DNA from: Pseudomonas zanjanensis
GTDB lineage: Bacteria; Pseudomonadota; Gammaproteobacteria; Pseudomonadales; Pseudomonadaceae
Direction of reading: 5' to 3'
Assembly: GCF_014268745.2 (NCBI RefSeq)
Contig: NZ_JABWRB020000001.1
Coordinates: 434,001 to 498,000 of the forward strand
Length of the DNA stretch: 64,000 nucleotides
A program made the position numbers and the translations under genes. The notes under the pieces were generated by a model, which was given only the letters and a program-made list of their open reading frames with translations, was not told the DNA's origin and ran no database searches. Shown piece after piece: positions 34,347 through 43,368 of the stretch. The stretch's first letter is position 1; every line of letters starts with the position of its first letter.

Positions 34347-34820
34347 TCAGCCCTTGTCGAGGGCCTGGGCCGCCGCCAACACCGCATCCACATGTCCCGG
34401 CACTTTCACACCACGCCATTCCTGGCGCAGCACACCCTCCTTGTCGATCAGGAAGGTGCTGCGATCAACGCCCAGGTATTCCTTGCCATAGAGCTTTTTC
34501 AGCTTGATCACGTCGAACAATTGGCAGATAGCCTCGTCCTTGTCGCTGATCAGCTCGAACGGGAACTCCTGTTTGCACTTGAAGTTCTCGTGGGACTTGA
34601 GGCTGTCCCGGGAGACGCCGAACACTTCAGTGTTGGCGGCTTGGAATTGTGCATATTGATCGCGAAAACCCTGGCCTTCGGTGGTGCAGCCAGGGGTGCT
34701 GTCCTTGGGGTAAAAATAGATCACCACCTGCTTGCCCTTGAGGGCGGCGAGGCTGATCGTCTGCCCGCTGGTGGCAGGCGCTTGGAAATCGGTAACCGGC
34801 TGGTCGACGGCAACGGCCAT
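34347..34820 (-). CDS. bcp: Thioredoxin-dependent peroxiredoxin Bcp
   Basis: 157 residues, atypical 2-Cys peroxiredoxin of the BCP/PrxQ class. The peroxidatic site is DSTPGCTTEGQGF with Cys45; unlike E. coli Bcp, the usual resolving Cys five residues later is Gln, so it may act as a 1-Cys enzyme or use Cys81 (NFKCKQEF). Reduces lipid and other hydroperoxides. It lies 10 bases downstream of gcvR, the conserved gcvR-bcp pair. Confidence 0.92.
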   Translation of the reverse strand: MAVAVDQPVTDFQAPATSGQTISLAALKGKQVVIYFYPKDSTPGCTTEGQGFRDQYAQFQAANTEVFGVSRDSLKSHENFKCKQEFPFELISDKDEAICQLFDVIKLKKLYGKEYLGVDRSTFLIDKEGVLRQEWRGVKVPGHVDAVLAAAQALDKG

Positions 34821-34830
34821 GAACGCTTCC

Positions 34831-35391
34831 TTACATTGGGTTTTGTGGGCGCCACGGCTCGATCAGGGCATCCAGGTTCATCGCATCGGCGAAGTCCAGG
34901 AACTGATCGCGCAGCCAACTGATCTGGGTGCCGGCCGGCAGGGTCACGGTGAAGGTGGCGTTGAGCATGGTGCCGCCGGTCTGCGGAGCCTGATAGGTGT
35001 CGCAGGTCAGGTTTTCCAGCTCGACGTGATGGTCCATGAAGAACTGGCACAGCTCGTTGATGATGTCCGGACGGTAGGCCGAACTCACGTAGGCCACGTA
35101 GGGCAGGGCCTGGGGACGGTTCTCCAGGGCGGCGCTGCGCACCACGTTGACGGTAAAGGCATGCTTCTTGGCCAGCACCGGCAGGCTGCCTTCCAGGCGC
35201 GCCAGGGCGTCCCAGCTGCCGGAGATCTCGAGCACGAGTGCACTGCATTCGCCATGACGGGTCAGGCGTGAGGTCACGACGGCGCAGCGATTTTCATGGC
35301 TGGCGCGGCACAGGACGTTAGTCAGCTCCATGGGGTTGGCGCCGAGGGCACTGATAACAAGGAATTGTTCGCGGACTGTGGGGGTGGACAT
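34831..35391 (-). CDS. gcvR: Glycine cleavage system transcriptional repressor GcvR
   Basis: 186 residues formed by two ACT domains (about 8-85 and 95-175): REQFLVISALGANPMELTNV starts the first and YVSSAYRPDIINELCQFF the second. In E. coli GcvR binds glycine and sequesters GcvA. Divergent from dapA and co-transcribed with bcp. Confidence 0.88.
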   Translation of the reverse strand: MSTPTVREQFLVISALGANPMELTNVLCRASHENRCAVVTSRLTRHGECSALVLEISGSWDALARLEGSLPVLAKKHAFTVNVVRSAALENRPQALPYVAYVSSAYRPDIINELCQFFMDHHVELENLTCDTYQAPQTGGTMLNATFTVTLPAGTQISWLRDQFLDFADAMNLDALIEPWRPQNPM

Positions 35392-35645
35392 GCAGCATTC
35401 CTAAAGCGATGAGCGGTCGGTACCTTTGCCGCTCGACACGACGCCCGGCCCCGGAAAACGAACGGCTCAAGCCTGGTGCCCGGGGTTGTGCTGCATTCCG
35501 CGACAACAGGAGTGCACCAGGACAAACCCGGGATCGGGGCTTGTGACGTCGAAAACGGAGGCTGGAAACCGGCGTATGAGCTTGTCGGTACCGATCAAAG
35601 CCTGAAGGGTAGCGAAAACCAACGCCAAGGGGAATGGTAGTTCGC

Positions 35646-35674
35646 TTGTACAAGCATCTTGGCGCCAGTACCAT
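35646..35674 (+). promoter_or_regulatory. Possible sigma-70 promoter of dapA operon
   Basis: TTGTAC, 17-base spacer, TACCAT, 32 bases upstream of the dapA start. A good -35 and fair -10. The rest of the 35392-35705 gap between gcvR and dapA shows no gene. Confidence 0.45.
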
Positions 35675-35705
35675 TACGCTCTCTTTTTCCGGCAGGAGCG
35701 GTTTC

Positions 35706-36584
35706 ATGATTGCGGGCAGTATGGTGGCTCTGGTCACACCCATGGATGCAGACGGGCGTCTTGACTGGGACAGCCTCAGCAAACTCGTGGACTTCCACCT
35801 TGAAAACGGCACCCATGCCATTGTCGCCGTCGGTACCACCGGCGAGTCGGCAACGCTTGATGTAGAAGAACACATCGCCGTGATCAAAGCCGTGGTCAAG
35901 CAGGTTGCCGGGCGCATTCCGGTCATCGCCGGCACGGGCGCCAACTCGACCCGCGAAGCCGTCGAGCTGACCCGCAACGCCAAGGAAGCCGGTGCCGACG
36001 CCTGCCTGCTGGTCGTCCCGTACTACAACAAGCCGACCCAGGAAGGCTTGTACCAGCACTTCAAGCACATTGCCGAAGCCGTCGACATCCCGCAGATCCT
36101 CTACAACGTTCCCGGCCGCACCTCCTGCGACATGCAGGCCGAGACCGTGATCCGCCTGTCCACCGTGCCGAACATCATCGGCATCAAGGAAGCCACCGGC
36201 GACATGAAGCGCGCCAAGGCCATCCTCGATGGCGTGGGCAAGGACTTCATCGTGCTGTCCGGTGATGATCCGACCGCCGTCGAACTGATCCTGCTGGGTG
36301 GCAAGGGCAACATCTCCGTCACTGCCAACGTCGCGCCGCGCGAAATGGCCGACCTGTGCGAGGCCGCGCTCAAGGGCGACGCCGAGACCGCACGGGCCAT
36401 CAACGAAAAACTGATGCCGTTGCACAAGGACCTGTTCATCGAGGCCAACCCGATTCCGGTGAAGTGGGCCTTGGTCGAAATGGGCTTGATGCACGATGGC
36501 ATCCGCCTGCCACTGACCTGGTTGAGCACCCCCTGTCACGAACCGCTGCGGCAGGCCCTGCGCCAGTCCGGCGTCCTGGTTTAA
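35706..36584 (+). CDS. dapA: 4-hydroxy-tetrahydrodipicolinate synthase
   Basis: Condenses pyruvate with aspartate semialdehyde in lysine and diaminopimelate synthesis. 292 residues, TIM barrel, with Schiff-base Lys161 in [17 protein letters not shown] and the Tyr-containing VVPYYNKP motif. The ATG at 35706 follows GGCAGGAG; the longer upstream frame would swallow the promoter. First gene of dapA-bamC-MBL-purC. Confidence 0.96.
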   Translation: MIAGSMVALVTPMDADGRLDWDSLSKLVDFHLENGTHAIVAVGTTGESATLDVEEHIAVIKAVVKQVAGRIPVIAGTGANSTREAVELTRNAKEAGADACLLVVPYYNKPTQEGLYQHFKHIAEAVDIPQILYNVPGRTSCDMQAETVIRLSTVPNIIGIKEATGDMKRAKAILDGVGKDFIVLSGDDPTAVELILLGGKGNISVTANVAPREMADLCEAALKGDAETARAINEKLMPLHKDLFIEANPIPVKWALVEMGLMHDGIRLPLTWLSTPCHEPLRQALRQSGVLV

Positions 36585-36601
36585 TTGAGGAAGTACAACG
36601 C

Positions 36602-37717
36602 ATGAAGCGAATGGCCGGACTTTCCGCACTTGCCTTGATTATCTCCAGCACCAGCGGCTGCGGATGGATCTGGGGGCCGGAGGGTTACTTCCGCGACCGT
36701 GGTAGTGATTACCTGCAAGCGCAACAGACTGCACCGATGCAACTGCCGCAAGACGTCAGCGTCGCCAAGCGCCTGGATCCGTTGCTGCCGATCCCGCGCA
36801 ACGTCGCGGACGACAGCGTGAAGGGCGAATACATCGTTCCGCGTCCACAGCCGCTGTCGGCCGTGGCCGATGCCAGCGACTACACCCTGCAGAAGAGTGG
36901 CGATTCCAGCTGGGTCATGGGCCAGCACCCACCGGCCGAAGTCTGGCCCGTGGCGATCCAGTTCTTCCAGGACAACGGTTTCCGCCTGGACGAACAGCGC
37001 CCGCAAACCGGCGAGTTCACCACCACCTGGCAGCGTTCCGATGAACTGTCCGCCGCCATGGCCAAGCGTCTGAGCGCCGCCGGTGTCGCGGCCGACAGCG
37101 AAACCCGCGTGCGGGTGCGCATCGAGCCGGGCGTGCAGCGCAACACCAGTGAAATCTACGTGGTCAGCGCCGAGCGTCCCGCCGGCAGCACCGCCGATGT
37201 GGCCTTCACCAACCGTTCGGTCAATACCGGTCTCGACGCTGCGCTGGTGGACGACATGCTTGCGAGCATGAGCCGTACCGCAGAGCAGGGCGGTTCGGTG
37301 TCGATGCTGGCGACCCGGGACTACGATACGCCGAGCCGCGTCAGCCTGAACGAAGACGGCAGCGGCAACCCGGTGCTCAACGTTGGCTCCGACCTGGACC
37401 GTGCCTGGTCGAGCGTTGGCCGTGCGCTGGAGCAGGGCGAGTGGCGCGTTGAAGACATCAACCGCAGCCTGGGCCTGTACTACATCAACCTGGCTGAAAA
37501 GGCCGAGAGGAAAGACGAGAAGCCTGGCTTCTTCAGTGGCCTGTTCGGCAGCAAGCCGGACAAGGAAGAAGTCGAAGCCCGCGCCGAGCGTTACCAGGTT
37601 CGCCTGAGCAAGGTCGGCGACAACGTCCAGGTCACCGTCGAGAAAAACATCAATACCGTGGCGCCGGCCGACGTGGCCCGCAAGGTGTTGAGCGTGATTC
37701 AGGACAACCTGGGCTGA
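36602..37717 (+). CDS. bamC: Outer-membrane assembly lipoprotein BamC
   Basis: 371 residues. Signal sequence with lipobox TSGC (lipid on Cys20), then an N-terminal unstructured segment that binds BamD and two helix-grip domains (about 100-210 and 225-370). Accessory member of the BAM complex that inserts beta-barrel proteins. It lies 17 bases after dapA, the conserved dapA-bamC (nlpB) arrangement. Confidence 0.92.
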   Translation: MKRMAGLSALALIISSTSGCGWIWGPEGYFRDRGSDYLQAQQTAPMQLPQDVSVAKRLDPLLPIPRNVADDSVKGEYIVPRPQPLSAVADASDYTLQKSGDSSWVMGQHPPAEVWPVAIQFFQDNGFRLDEQRPQTGEFTTTWQRSDELSAAMAKRLSAAGVAADSETRVRVRIEPGVQRNTSEIYVVSAERPAGSTADVAFTNRSVNTGLDAALVDDMLASMSRTAEQGGSVSMLATRDYDTPSRVSLNEDGSGNPVLNVGSDLDRAWSSVGRALEQGEWRVEDINRSLGLYYINLAEKAERKDEKPGFFSGLFGSKPDKEEVEARAERYQVRLSKVGDNVQVTVEKNINTVAPADVARKVLSVIQDNLG

Positions 37718-37721
37718 TCCG

Positions 37722-38480
37722 ATGCGTTTTGCCGTTCTCGGCAGCGGTAGCCAGGGCAACGGCACGCTGATCGCCAGCGCCGGCACGTATGTGCTGGTCG
37801 ATTGTGGTTTCTCCCTGCGGGAAACCGAGAAACGCCTGTTGCGCCTGGGTGTGCACCCGGCGCAACTGAGCGCGATACTCGTGACCCACGAACATGCCGA
37901 CCATGTGCATGGCGTGGGTTTGCTGTCTCGGCGCTACAATCTGCCGGTGTACCTGAGCCGTGGCACACTGGAAGGCCTGCGTAAACCCATCGAGCCAGCT
38001 GGTTTCGTGGCCGGTGGCGAGCAACTGCGTATCGGTGGCCTGGACATCAGCGTGGTCAGCGTGGCCCACGATGCCCGGGAGCCAACGCAGTATGTGTTCA
38101 GTGACGGCGAGCGGCGCTTCGGCTTGCTCACCGACCTGGGGTCGTATTGCGACAGGGTGATGGACAGTTACCGGGACCTCGATGCGTTGATGATCGAGTC
38201 CAACCACTGCCGTGACATGCTGGCCCGTGGTTACTACCCGTACTTTCTCAAGCAGCGGGTCGGCGGGGAGCACGGACATTTGAACAACCACCAGGCCGCG
38301 TTCCTGGTGGCCGAGTTGGGCTGGCAAGGCCTGCAACACCTGGTCCTGGCCCATCTGAGCAGCAAGAACAACCTGCCGCAGCTGGCCCGGCAATGTTTTG
38401 TCGACACCCTCGGGTGCGACCCGGACTGGCTGCAACTGGCCGATCAAGATTCAGGGCTCGACTGGCGACATATCGCCTAG
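37722..38480 (+). CDS. Metallo-beta-lactamase-fold hydrolase, YycJ/WalJ-like
   Basis: 252 residues with the binuclear zinc motif THEHADHVHG, an N-terminal GSGSQGNGTLI turn, and downstream His/Asp ligands (SVAHDA, LTDLG, ESNH). This branch resembles the 5'-3' exonuclease YycJ/WalJ of Bacillus. It starts 4 bases after bamC and 27 bases before purC, so it is part of the operon. The function in Pseudomonas is not established. Confidence 0.88.
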   Translation: MRFAVLGSGSQGNGTLIASAGTYVLVDCGFSLRETEKRLLRLGVHPAQLSAILVTHEHADHVHGVGLLSRRYNLPVYLSRGTLEGLRKPIEPAGFVAGGEQLRIGGLDISVVSVAHDAREPTQYVFSDGERRFGLLTDLGSYCDRVMDSYRDLDALMIESNHCRDMLARGYYPYFLKQRVGGEHGHLNNHQAAFLVAELGWQGLQHLVLAHLSSKNNLPQLARQCFVDTLGCDPDWLQLADQDSGLDWRHIA

Positions 38481-38507
38481 CCCACTACTTAGCAAGCGGA
38501 GCCCATC

Positions 38508-39221
38508 ATGGAAAAACGTGAAGAACTCTACCGCGGCAAAGCCAAGTCGGTTTACAAGACCGACGACGCTGACCGCTTGATCCTGCTGTTTCGCAACGAC
38601 ACCTCGGCGTTCGACGGCAAGCGCATCGAACAGCTGGACCGCAAGGGCATGGTGAACAACAAGTTCAACGCCTTCATCATGCAAAAGCTCGAAGCCGCCG
38701 GCGTGCCGACCCAGTTCGACAAGCTGCTGGGCGACAACGAATGCCTGGTCAAGAAGCTGGACATGATCCCGGTCGAATGCGTCGTGCGTAACTACGCCGC
38801 CGGCAGCCTGGTCAAGCGCCTGGGCGTGGAAGAGGGCATGAAGCTCAACCCCTACACCTTCGAGCTGTTCCTGAAGGACGACGCCAAGGGCGACCCGTTC
38901 ATCAACGAATCCCACGTCGTGGCATTCGGTTGGGGCACCGCCGAGCAACTGGCGCGCATGAAGGAATTGTCCCTCAAGGTCAACGACGTGCTGACCAAGC
39001 TGTTCGACGACGCCGGCCTGCTGCTGGTGGACTTCAAGCTTGAATTCGGCGTGTTCAGCGACGGCTCCATCGTCCTGGGCGACGAATTCAGCCCGGACGG
39101 CTGCCGCCTCTGGGACAAGGACACCAAGAAGAAAATGGACAAGGACCGCTTCCGCCAAGGCCTCGGTGACGTCATCGAAGCCTACGAAGAAGTTGCCCAG
39201 CGCCTGGGTGTGCCGCTGTAA
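38508..39221 (+). CDS. purC: Phosphoribosylaminoimidazole-succinocarboxamide synthase
   Basis: Purine biosynthesis: ligates aspartate to CAIR to give SAICAR. 237 residues, the standard bacterial length, with [45 protein letters not shown] and [14 protein letters not shown] motifs. Last gene of the dapA operon. Confidence 0.96.
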   Translation: MEKREELYRGKAKSVYKTDDADRLILLFRNDTSAFDGKRIEQLDRKGMVNNKFNAFIMQKLEAAGVPTQFDKLLGDNECLVKKLDMIPVECVVRNYAAGSLVKRLGVEEGMKLNPYTFELFLKDDAKGDPFINESHVVAFGWGTAEQLARMKELSLKVNDVLTKLFDDAGLLLVDFKLEFGVFSDGSIVLGDEFSPDGCRLWDKDTKKKMDKDRFRQGLGDVIEAYEEVAQRLGVPL

Positions 39222-39304
39222 TCGACGCAAGCATCTGATAGCACGGAAAAAATTTCGCTCGGGGGTTCGCTTCCGGCGAATGTGCTGGTATGATGCGCGC
39301 CACT

Positions 39305-39394
39305 GGAGAGATGCCGGAGTGGCCGAACGGGACGGATTCGAAATCCGTTGTACTGGCGACAGTACCTAGGGTTCAAATCCCTATCTCTCCGCCA
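39305..39394 (+). tRNA. tRNA-Ser(CGA)
   Basis: 90 bases including an encoded CCA. Acceptor arms GGAGAGA and TCTCTCC pair; the anticodon stem-loop CGGATT-CGA-AATCCG gives anticodon CGA (codon UCG). A long variable arm (TGTACTGGCGACAGTACC) marks it as class II, and the T arm is AGGGTTCAAATCCCT. Confidence 0.97.
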
Positions 39395-39410
39395 TTATTG
39401 TGTATGACTA

Positions 39411-39446
39411 AGCCCCTGAAATGGTTGAACATTTCAGGGGCTTTTT
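39411..39446 (+). terminator. Terminator after tRNA-Ser
   Basis: AGCCCCTGAAATG-GTTGAA-CATTTCAGGGGCT followed by TTTTC: a perfect 13-base stem. Confidence 0.92.
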
Positions 39447-39548
39447 CGTTTCTGGCGTTTGGTTCAGGGTATTTTCAGGGCATGAATGCAGGTTTGAAAA
39501 TTGCCATACTCTTCAAAAGGGACGCGAATTAACGGTTGGCATCCCGAA

Positions 39549-39695
39549 CTACTTTTTAGTAGCAAGCTTGCTAGTAATTAAAAATCTATCAAACACTTTC
39601 TGACCATCACGCGCAGCTTGTCGAACGTCAAGAAATGTCAGCTCTTCGTGAATGATTTTTCTGCGCGCTTCTTCGACTTTTTTTGTGTTATCCAT
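39549..39695 (-). CDS. Small ORF, unknown
   Basis: 48 codons from an ATG at 39695 with GGAG 7 bases upstream. The product is highly charged and helical in character (MDNTKKVEEARRKII...KVFDRFLIT...). Base composition is more AT-rich than the surrounding core genes. I do not recognise it. It lies in the segment behind tRNA-Ser that carries only tiny ORFs on the minus strand. Confidence 0.5.
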   Translation of the reverse strand: MDNTKKVEEARRKIIHEELTFLDVRQAARDGQKVFDRFLITSKLATKK

Positions 39696-39761
39696 CGGAG
39701 TCTCCGAGGTTTCGACAAGATGGACCCTGAGGGCTGATGCCTGTCAGTTAGGCGTAAATCC

Positions 39762-39853
39762 TGTGGGAGCAAAGCTTGCTCGCGATATCGGTCGAGTCGC
39801 CAATATTGTTGCCGGCTGGCTTACCGCAATCGCGAGCAAGCTTTACTCCCACA
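39762..39853. repeat. REP doublet
   Basis: TGTGGGAGCAAAGCTTGCTC and its complement with one mismatch (TTTACTCCCACA), between two tiny minus-strand ORFs. Confidence 0.92.
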
Positions 39854-39883
39854 GCTGTGCTGTTCAACTGATTGGTATCACCT

Positions 39884-40150
39884 CTAGGCCGGTTCTGCAT
39901 CCAAGCGTCGGGCGATGACATCGAGCACGTCACAACCATCCCTCAAAGAGATGCAGCACAGTTGTGCAAAGTCCTGAAGGACTACTGAGTCACTCGGAAT
40001 ATCCCCTCGCATCGCGAGGTTCTCTAAAAGCTGGGTAACCGCGCGAATTCTATAGCCCGCCGTGTCGAGCAGGATATGCAACGGTGCGGAAGTATCGACG
40101 AAAAGGGGTTGATCGTCGGCGTTACTAGTAAGAGCCATGTATCTGTTCAT
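39884..40150 (-). CDS. Small protein resembling DUF3077/DUF6124
   Basis: 88 residues; ATG at 40150 with GGAG 7 bases upstream. The pattern PLFVDTSAPLHILLDTAGYRI...LLENLAM...LQDFAQLCCISLRDGCDVLDVIARRLD has the two-helix layout of the small DUF3077/DUF6124 proteins found in many copies in Pseudomonas accessory regions. Function unknown; the family match is from memory. Confidence 0.55.
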   Translation of the reverse strand: MNRYMALTSNADDQPLFVDTSAPLHILLDTAGYRIRAVTQLLENLAMRGDIPSDSVVLQDFAQLCCISLRDGCDVLDVIARRLDAEPA

Positions 40151-40234
40151 TTCAAACTCCGTTTGATTGAAGGCCTTCTTACCATTTGTAATCGAGTCGC
40201 CAAACCCAAGCCGCTCTTACGAACGACGCTTGGA

Positions 40235-40378
40235 CTATAGGGCCTTTCTGTAGAGATCATCAATCAGACGATGCGTAGGAAGCTTCCCTGAATTATGTGA
40301 GCGGAAAATGTCAGAAAATTCCCCGGCGATACTGCGTCCAACCTGTACCTTTTTATCCAGCTCAACTTCCCTCCGCAT
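40235..40378 (-). CDS. Possible small ORF, unknown
   Basis: 47 codons from ATG 40378 (or 61 from a TTG at 40420). The product, beginning MRREVELDKKVQVGRS and ending LIDDLYRKAL, is charged and helix-prone, but no ribosome site is convincing at either start. Possibly a remnant. Together with the two ORFs above it fills the otherwise empty 39450-40490 segment. Confidence 0.35.
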   Translation of the reverse strand: MRREVELDKKVQVGRSIAGEFSDIFRSHNSGKLPTHRLIDDLYRKAL

Positions 40379-40434
40379 TCTGAATAACCACAGCCCTTCA
40401 CACCAAAACCTTTGTGACAATCAGACTAATGGGC

Positions 40435-40461
40435 TATAGCTCAAGACATGGCTGCCGATAG
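40435..40461 (+). promoter_or_regulatory. FliA (sigma-28)-type promoter of the chemoreceptor gene
   Basis: TATA, 15-base spacer, GCCGATAG: the -10 matches the flagellar sigma consensus GCCGATAA at seven of eight positions. It lies 33 bases upstream of the chemoreceptor start, as expected for chemotaxis genes. Confidence 0.6.
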
Positions 40462-40493
40462 GCAGGTATTCCCCCCGTGTAAGGAGTGACACC

Positions 40494-42128
40494 ATGCTGC
40501 GGTTCTTCGCCGACTTGGGCTTTCGCTGGAAAATCACTCTCCCGATAGTGTTCCTGGCTGTGTTGCTGGTCCTGATGGGGGGCGCGGGGATGCGCGGCAT
40601 CAGTCAGGTGACCGAATCCAGTACGCAGTTGACCAAACGTTATCTGCCGGCCATCAGCCTGTTGCTCAATGCCGACCGCGACCTCTACCAGGCATTCGTG
40701 GCCGAGCGCAGCCTGCTGGACGGTCATGCAAACGAGCATTTGAAAGCGTTGAGCGCCAGCCATGGCGAAAATGCGAAGCAGGCTTACGACCGTGTGCAGA
40801 AATATGCCGCGATGCAGCCCGGTGCCGAGGCGCAGGCGTTGGTCAGTCAGTTCAATGACAGCTTCGGCAAATGGATGCAGGTTTCACGGCGGGTCCTCGA
40901 GCTGTCGGTAGGCGATCCGCAGGGTGCCAGTGCGCTGAGCTTCGGTGACAGTGAGCGCCTGTTTGAAGCCACGCGGGATGCCATCGACAAGCTGGGTGAG
41001 CTGGAAGATGCGGCGTCCCATCGCGAAGGCGATGCTGCGATTGAAAACGGTGAGGCAGTCGGAGTGCATCAGGGTGTGATTCTGTTGATCGGCCTGCTTG
41101 GTTGCGTCCTTGTGCTGGTTGCCCTGCCGCTGGTGGTGTTGAGCCCCATGCGTCGCTTGCTGCACCGCGTCGAGCAGATTGCCGAGGGCGGTGGCGATCT
41201 GAAAGGGCGTCTCGAAGTACGCTCGGCCGATGAGCTGGGACAACTCGGCAGTGCCTTCAACCGTTTTCTCGACAAGTTGCAACCGTTGATCGCCGAGGTT
41301 GGGCGGGTGACCGGAGAGGTAGACTCCGCAGCGCGGGCCATGGCCGACATGGCCTCGACGAATGACCGATTGATCAGCAGCGAGCACGCGGCGCTCGATC
41401 AGGTCAGTACCGCCGCCACCCAGATGAGCGCTGCGGTGCATGAAGTGGCGCATAACGCGGCGAGCGCCTCGGGCGCCGCGCAGGAGGCGAGCAGCCAGTC
41501 TCGTGACGGCGCTCAGGTGGTCAGCAGTACCATCGAGTCGATCCGCCAGTTGGCCCAGGAAGTGGAGACCGCTTCGGGCACTATCGAGGCATTGGCCCAG
41601 GAAACGTCCAGTATCGGCGCCGTGCTCGAAGTGATCCGTGGCATCGCCGAACAAACCAACCTGTTGGCGCTGAACGCTGCCATCGAAGCGGCGCGGGCCG
41701 GTGAGCAGGGCCGTGGTTTTGCCGTGGTGGCCGATGAAGTGAGGGCGCTTGCGGCCCGCACCCAGGACTCGACCAAAGACATTCAGGTTCGCATCGAGCG
41801 CTTGCAGAGCGGTGTCGCCAAGGCTGTGCAAGCCATGCATGTGGGCAGCAGCAAGGCCCGGGACAGTGTCGAACGTGCAGCGGGTGTCGACCAGGTGCTC
41901 AGCGGTACCGGCGGTTCGATCCAGCGGATCAACGACATGGCCGCGCAGATCGCCAGTGCTTGCGAGGAGCAGAGCAGCGTCACCGAGGAGATTGCCCGCA
42001 ACATCTCCGATATCCGCGACTTGTCCAACGAAGCGGCTGCCAATTCCGCCCAGAGCATGCATGCCAGCCGACAGCTGTCCTCTCTGTCGCAAAACCTGGC
42101 TGGGCTGGTCGGCCGCTTCCGCACCTGA
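40494..42128 (+). CDS. Methyl-accepting chemotaxis protein
   Basis: 544 residues: membrane helix about 13-33, a ~150-residue four-helix-bundle-type periplasmic ligand domain, second membrane helix about 195-215, HAMP (to ~270), and a cytoplasmic signalling domain. The hairpin tip [20 protein letters not shown] (from about residue 386) is perfectly conserved. Ligand unknown. AAGGAG ribosome site; single gene behind a FliA-type promoter. No CheR-tethering pentapeptide at the C-terminus (ends VGRFRT). Confidence 0.94.
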   Translation: MLRFFADLGFRWKITLPIVFLAVLLVLMGGAGMRGISQVTESSTQLTKRYLPAISLLLNADRDLYQAFVAERSLLDGHANEHLKALSASHGENAKQAYDRVQKYAAMQPGAEAQALVSQFNDSFGKWMQVSRRVLELSVGDPQGASALSFGDSERLFEATRDAIDKLGELEDAASHREGDAAIENGEAVGVHQGVILLIGLLGCVLVLVALPLVVLSPMRRLLHRVEQIAEGGGDLKGRLEVRSADELGQLGSAFNRFLDKLQPLIAEVGRVTGEVDSAARAMADMASTNDRLISSEHAALDQVSTAATQMSAAVHEVAHNAASASGAAQEASSQSRDGAQVVSSTIESIRQLAQEVETASGTIEALAQETSSIGAVLEVIRGIAEQTNLLALNAAIEAARAGEQGRGFAVVADEVRALAARTQDSTKDIQVRIERLQSGVAKAVQAMHVGSSKARDSVERAAGVDQVLSGTGGSIQRINDMAAQIASACEEQSSVTEEIARNISDIRDLSNEAAANSAQSMHASRQLSSLSQNLAGLVGRFRT

Positions 42129-42140
42129 GGTCGGCGCGCT

Positions 42141-42887
42141 GTGGCCATCAGCGATAGTCTCCGAGCGTTGCATCAGGACGGTTTCGTCCTGATGCCAGCC
42201 GTACTAAATGCCGCGCAGATTGCCAACCTGCGCCATGCCATCGACCAGTTGAAGCCTCAGCATTGGGACTACAGCGGCGTCATCGATCATTACAAATGCG
42301 TGTTTAATCGCGACCCGTTCTGGCTGCCGTTCCTGGAGGTGGCCGGCGTGATCGAACTGGCCGAGGCGGCCCTGGGCGATGACTGTCACGTTATCGGCCA
42401 GACGGCCTGGCGCTGCCATCCGGGTTTCAAGGGGGCGCCGTTGCACCTGGATTACCTGGCGATGAAATTGCCGCCCACGCTGTTGGCCGACCCGGCCTTC
42501 GAGCTGCCAATGCAGGTGTTCACCGCGCAGTTTTACCTGGATGACATCGACGCCGACTTGAGCCCGACCCAGGTGATTCCTGGCAGCCACAAGGCTGGTC
42601 GGGCGCCGGTGGCGGGTGAAACGCAATGGCAGGGGCGCTCCGTGCAGCCCGTGTTGTGCCGGGCGGGCGATGTCTTGATATTGCGCAGCGAACTGTGGCA
42701 CGCCGGCAGCGACAACCGCACCGCCGACCGCACACGCTACATGGTCCAGGTGCACTACGGTCGGCGGATGGTCGCACAGAAGTTTTCACCCTATCTGCAC
42801 TGGCAGTTCAACCCTGAGGTGCTGGCCGCGGCGACACCTCGACAGCGGCGGCTACTGGGTGATCACCAGGAAGCTGAATACGATTGA
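42141..42887 (+). CDS. Phytanoyl-CoA dioxygenase (PhyH) family protein
   Basis: 248 residues starting with GTG, 12 bases after the chemoreceptor gene. Fe(II)/2-oxoglutarate oxygenase fold: HLDYLAMK supplies the HxD iron ligands, LWHAGSDN the distal His, and the Arg of RTRYMVQVHY the 2-oxoglutarate contact. Substrate unknown; family members hydroxylate small molecules such as ectoine or phosphonates. Ends 11 bases from the convergent cupin gene. Confidence 0.85.
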   Translation: MAISDSLRALHQDGFVLMPAVLNAAQIANLRHAIDQLKPQHWDYSGVIDHYKCVFNRDPFWLPFLEVAGVIELAEAALGDDCHVIGQTAWRCHPGFKGAPLHLDYLAMKLPPTLLADPAFELPMQVFTAQFYLDDIDADLSPTQVIPGSHKAGRAPVAGETQWQGRSVQPVLCRAGDVLILRSELWHAGSDNRTADRTRYMVQVHYGRRMVAQKFSPYLHWQFNPEVLAAATPRQRRLLGDHQEAEYD

Positions 42888-42898
42888 GGCGGGCTCAG

Positions 42899-43267
42899 TC
42901 AGATCCATACATCATTGACCGCCGTTCGCTCATTGGTTTCTTCGCCGGTATTGATGACGCCGCGAGGCTCGATCAACAGCAGTTTCACTTCCTGCGCGGC
43001 GCTGGGCTTGTGCTCGACGCCTTTTTTGACCACGTACATCTCGCCTGGGCCAAGGGTCACCGCGCCATCGCGAAAGTCGATACGCAGCTCGCCTTCCAGC
43101 ACGATGAAGGTTTCATCGGTGTCGGCGTGGGTGTGCCAGACGAAGTCACCTTCGAGCCGGGCGAGCTTGAATTGGTAGTCGTTCATTTCGGCCACGACTT
43201 TTGGCGTCCACTGTTCCTGGAACAGGGTGTATTTCTGGGCGAAGTTGATGGGGCAATAGCGGGTCAT
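42899..43267 (-). CDS. Cupin-domain protein
   Basis: 122 residues, a single cupin barrel with metal-binding pattern HTHADTDETFIVLEGELRID and GPGEMYVVKKGVEHKP. No further domain, so an isomerase, dioxygenase or sensor role cannot be told apart. Same strand as the AraC regulator upstream, with a 101-base gap. Confidence 0.82.
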   Translation of the reverse strand: MTRYCPINFAQKYTLFQEQWTPKVVAEMNDYQFKLARLEGDFVWHTHADTDETFIVLEGELRIDFRDGAVTLGPGEMYVVKKGVEHKPSAAQEVKLLLIEPRGVINTGEETNERTAVNDVWI

Positions 43268-43368
43268 CGAGGCATGCTCCTGGGTGGGTGGTGCGTCCTA
43301 CTTTATTGTTCGAGCCAACGTGCGTATTGGATGATCGTGCAGCTTTTTTGCAGCGCGCAGTCAATGCC

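Noticed and set aside
39305..40490. Prophage or genomic island integrated at tRNA-Ser
   Set aside because: No integrase, transposase or repeated tRNA 3' end is visible inside the window, and conserved core genes resume at 40494.
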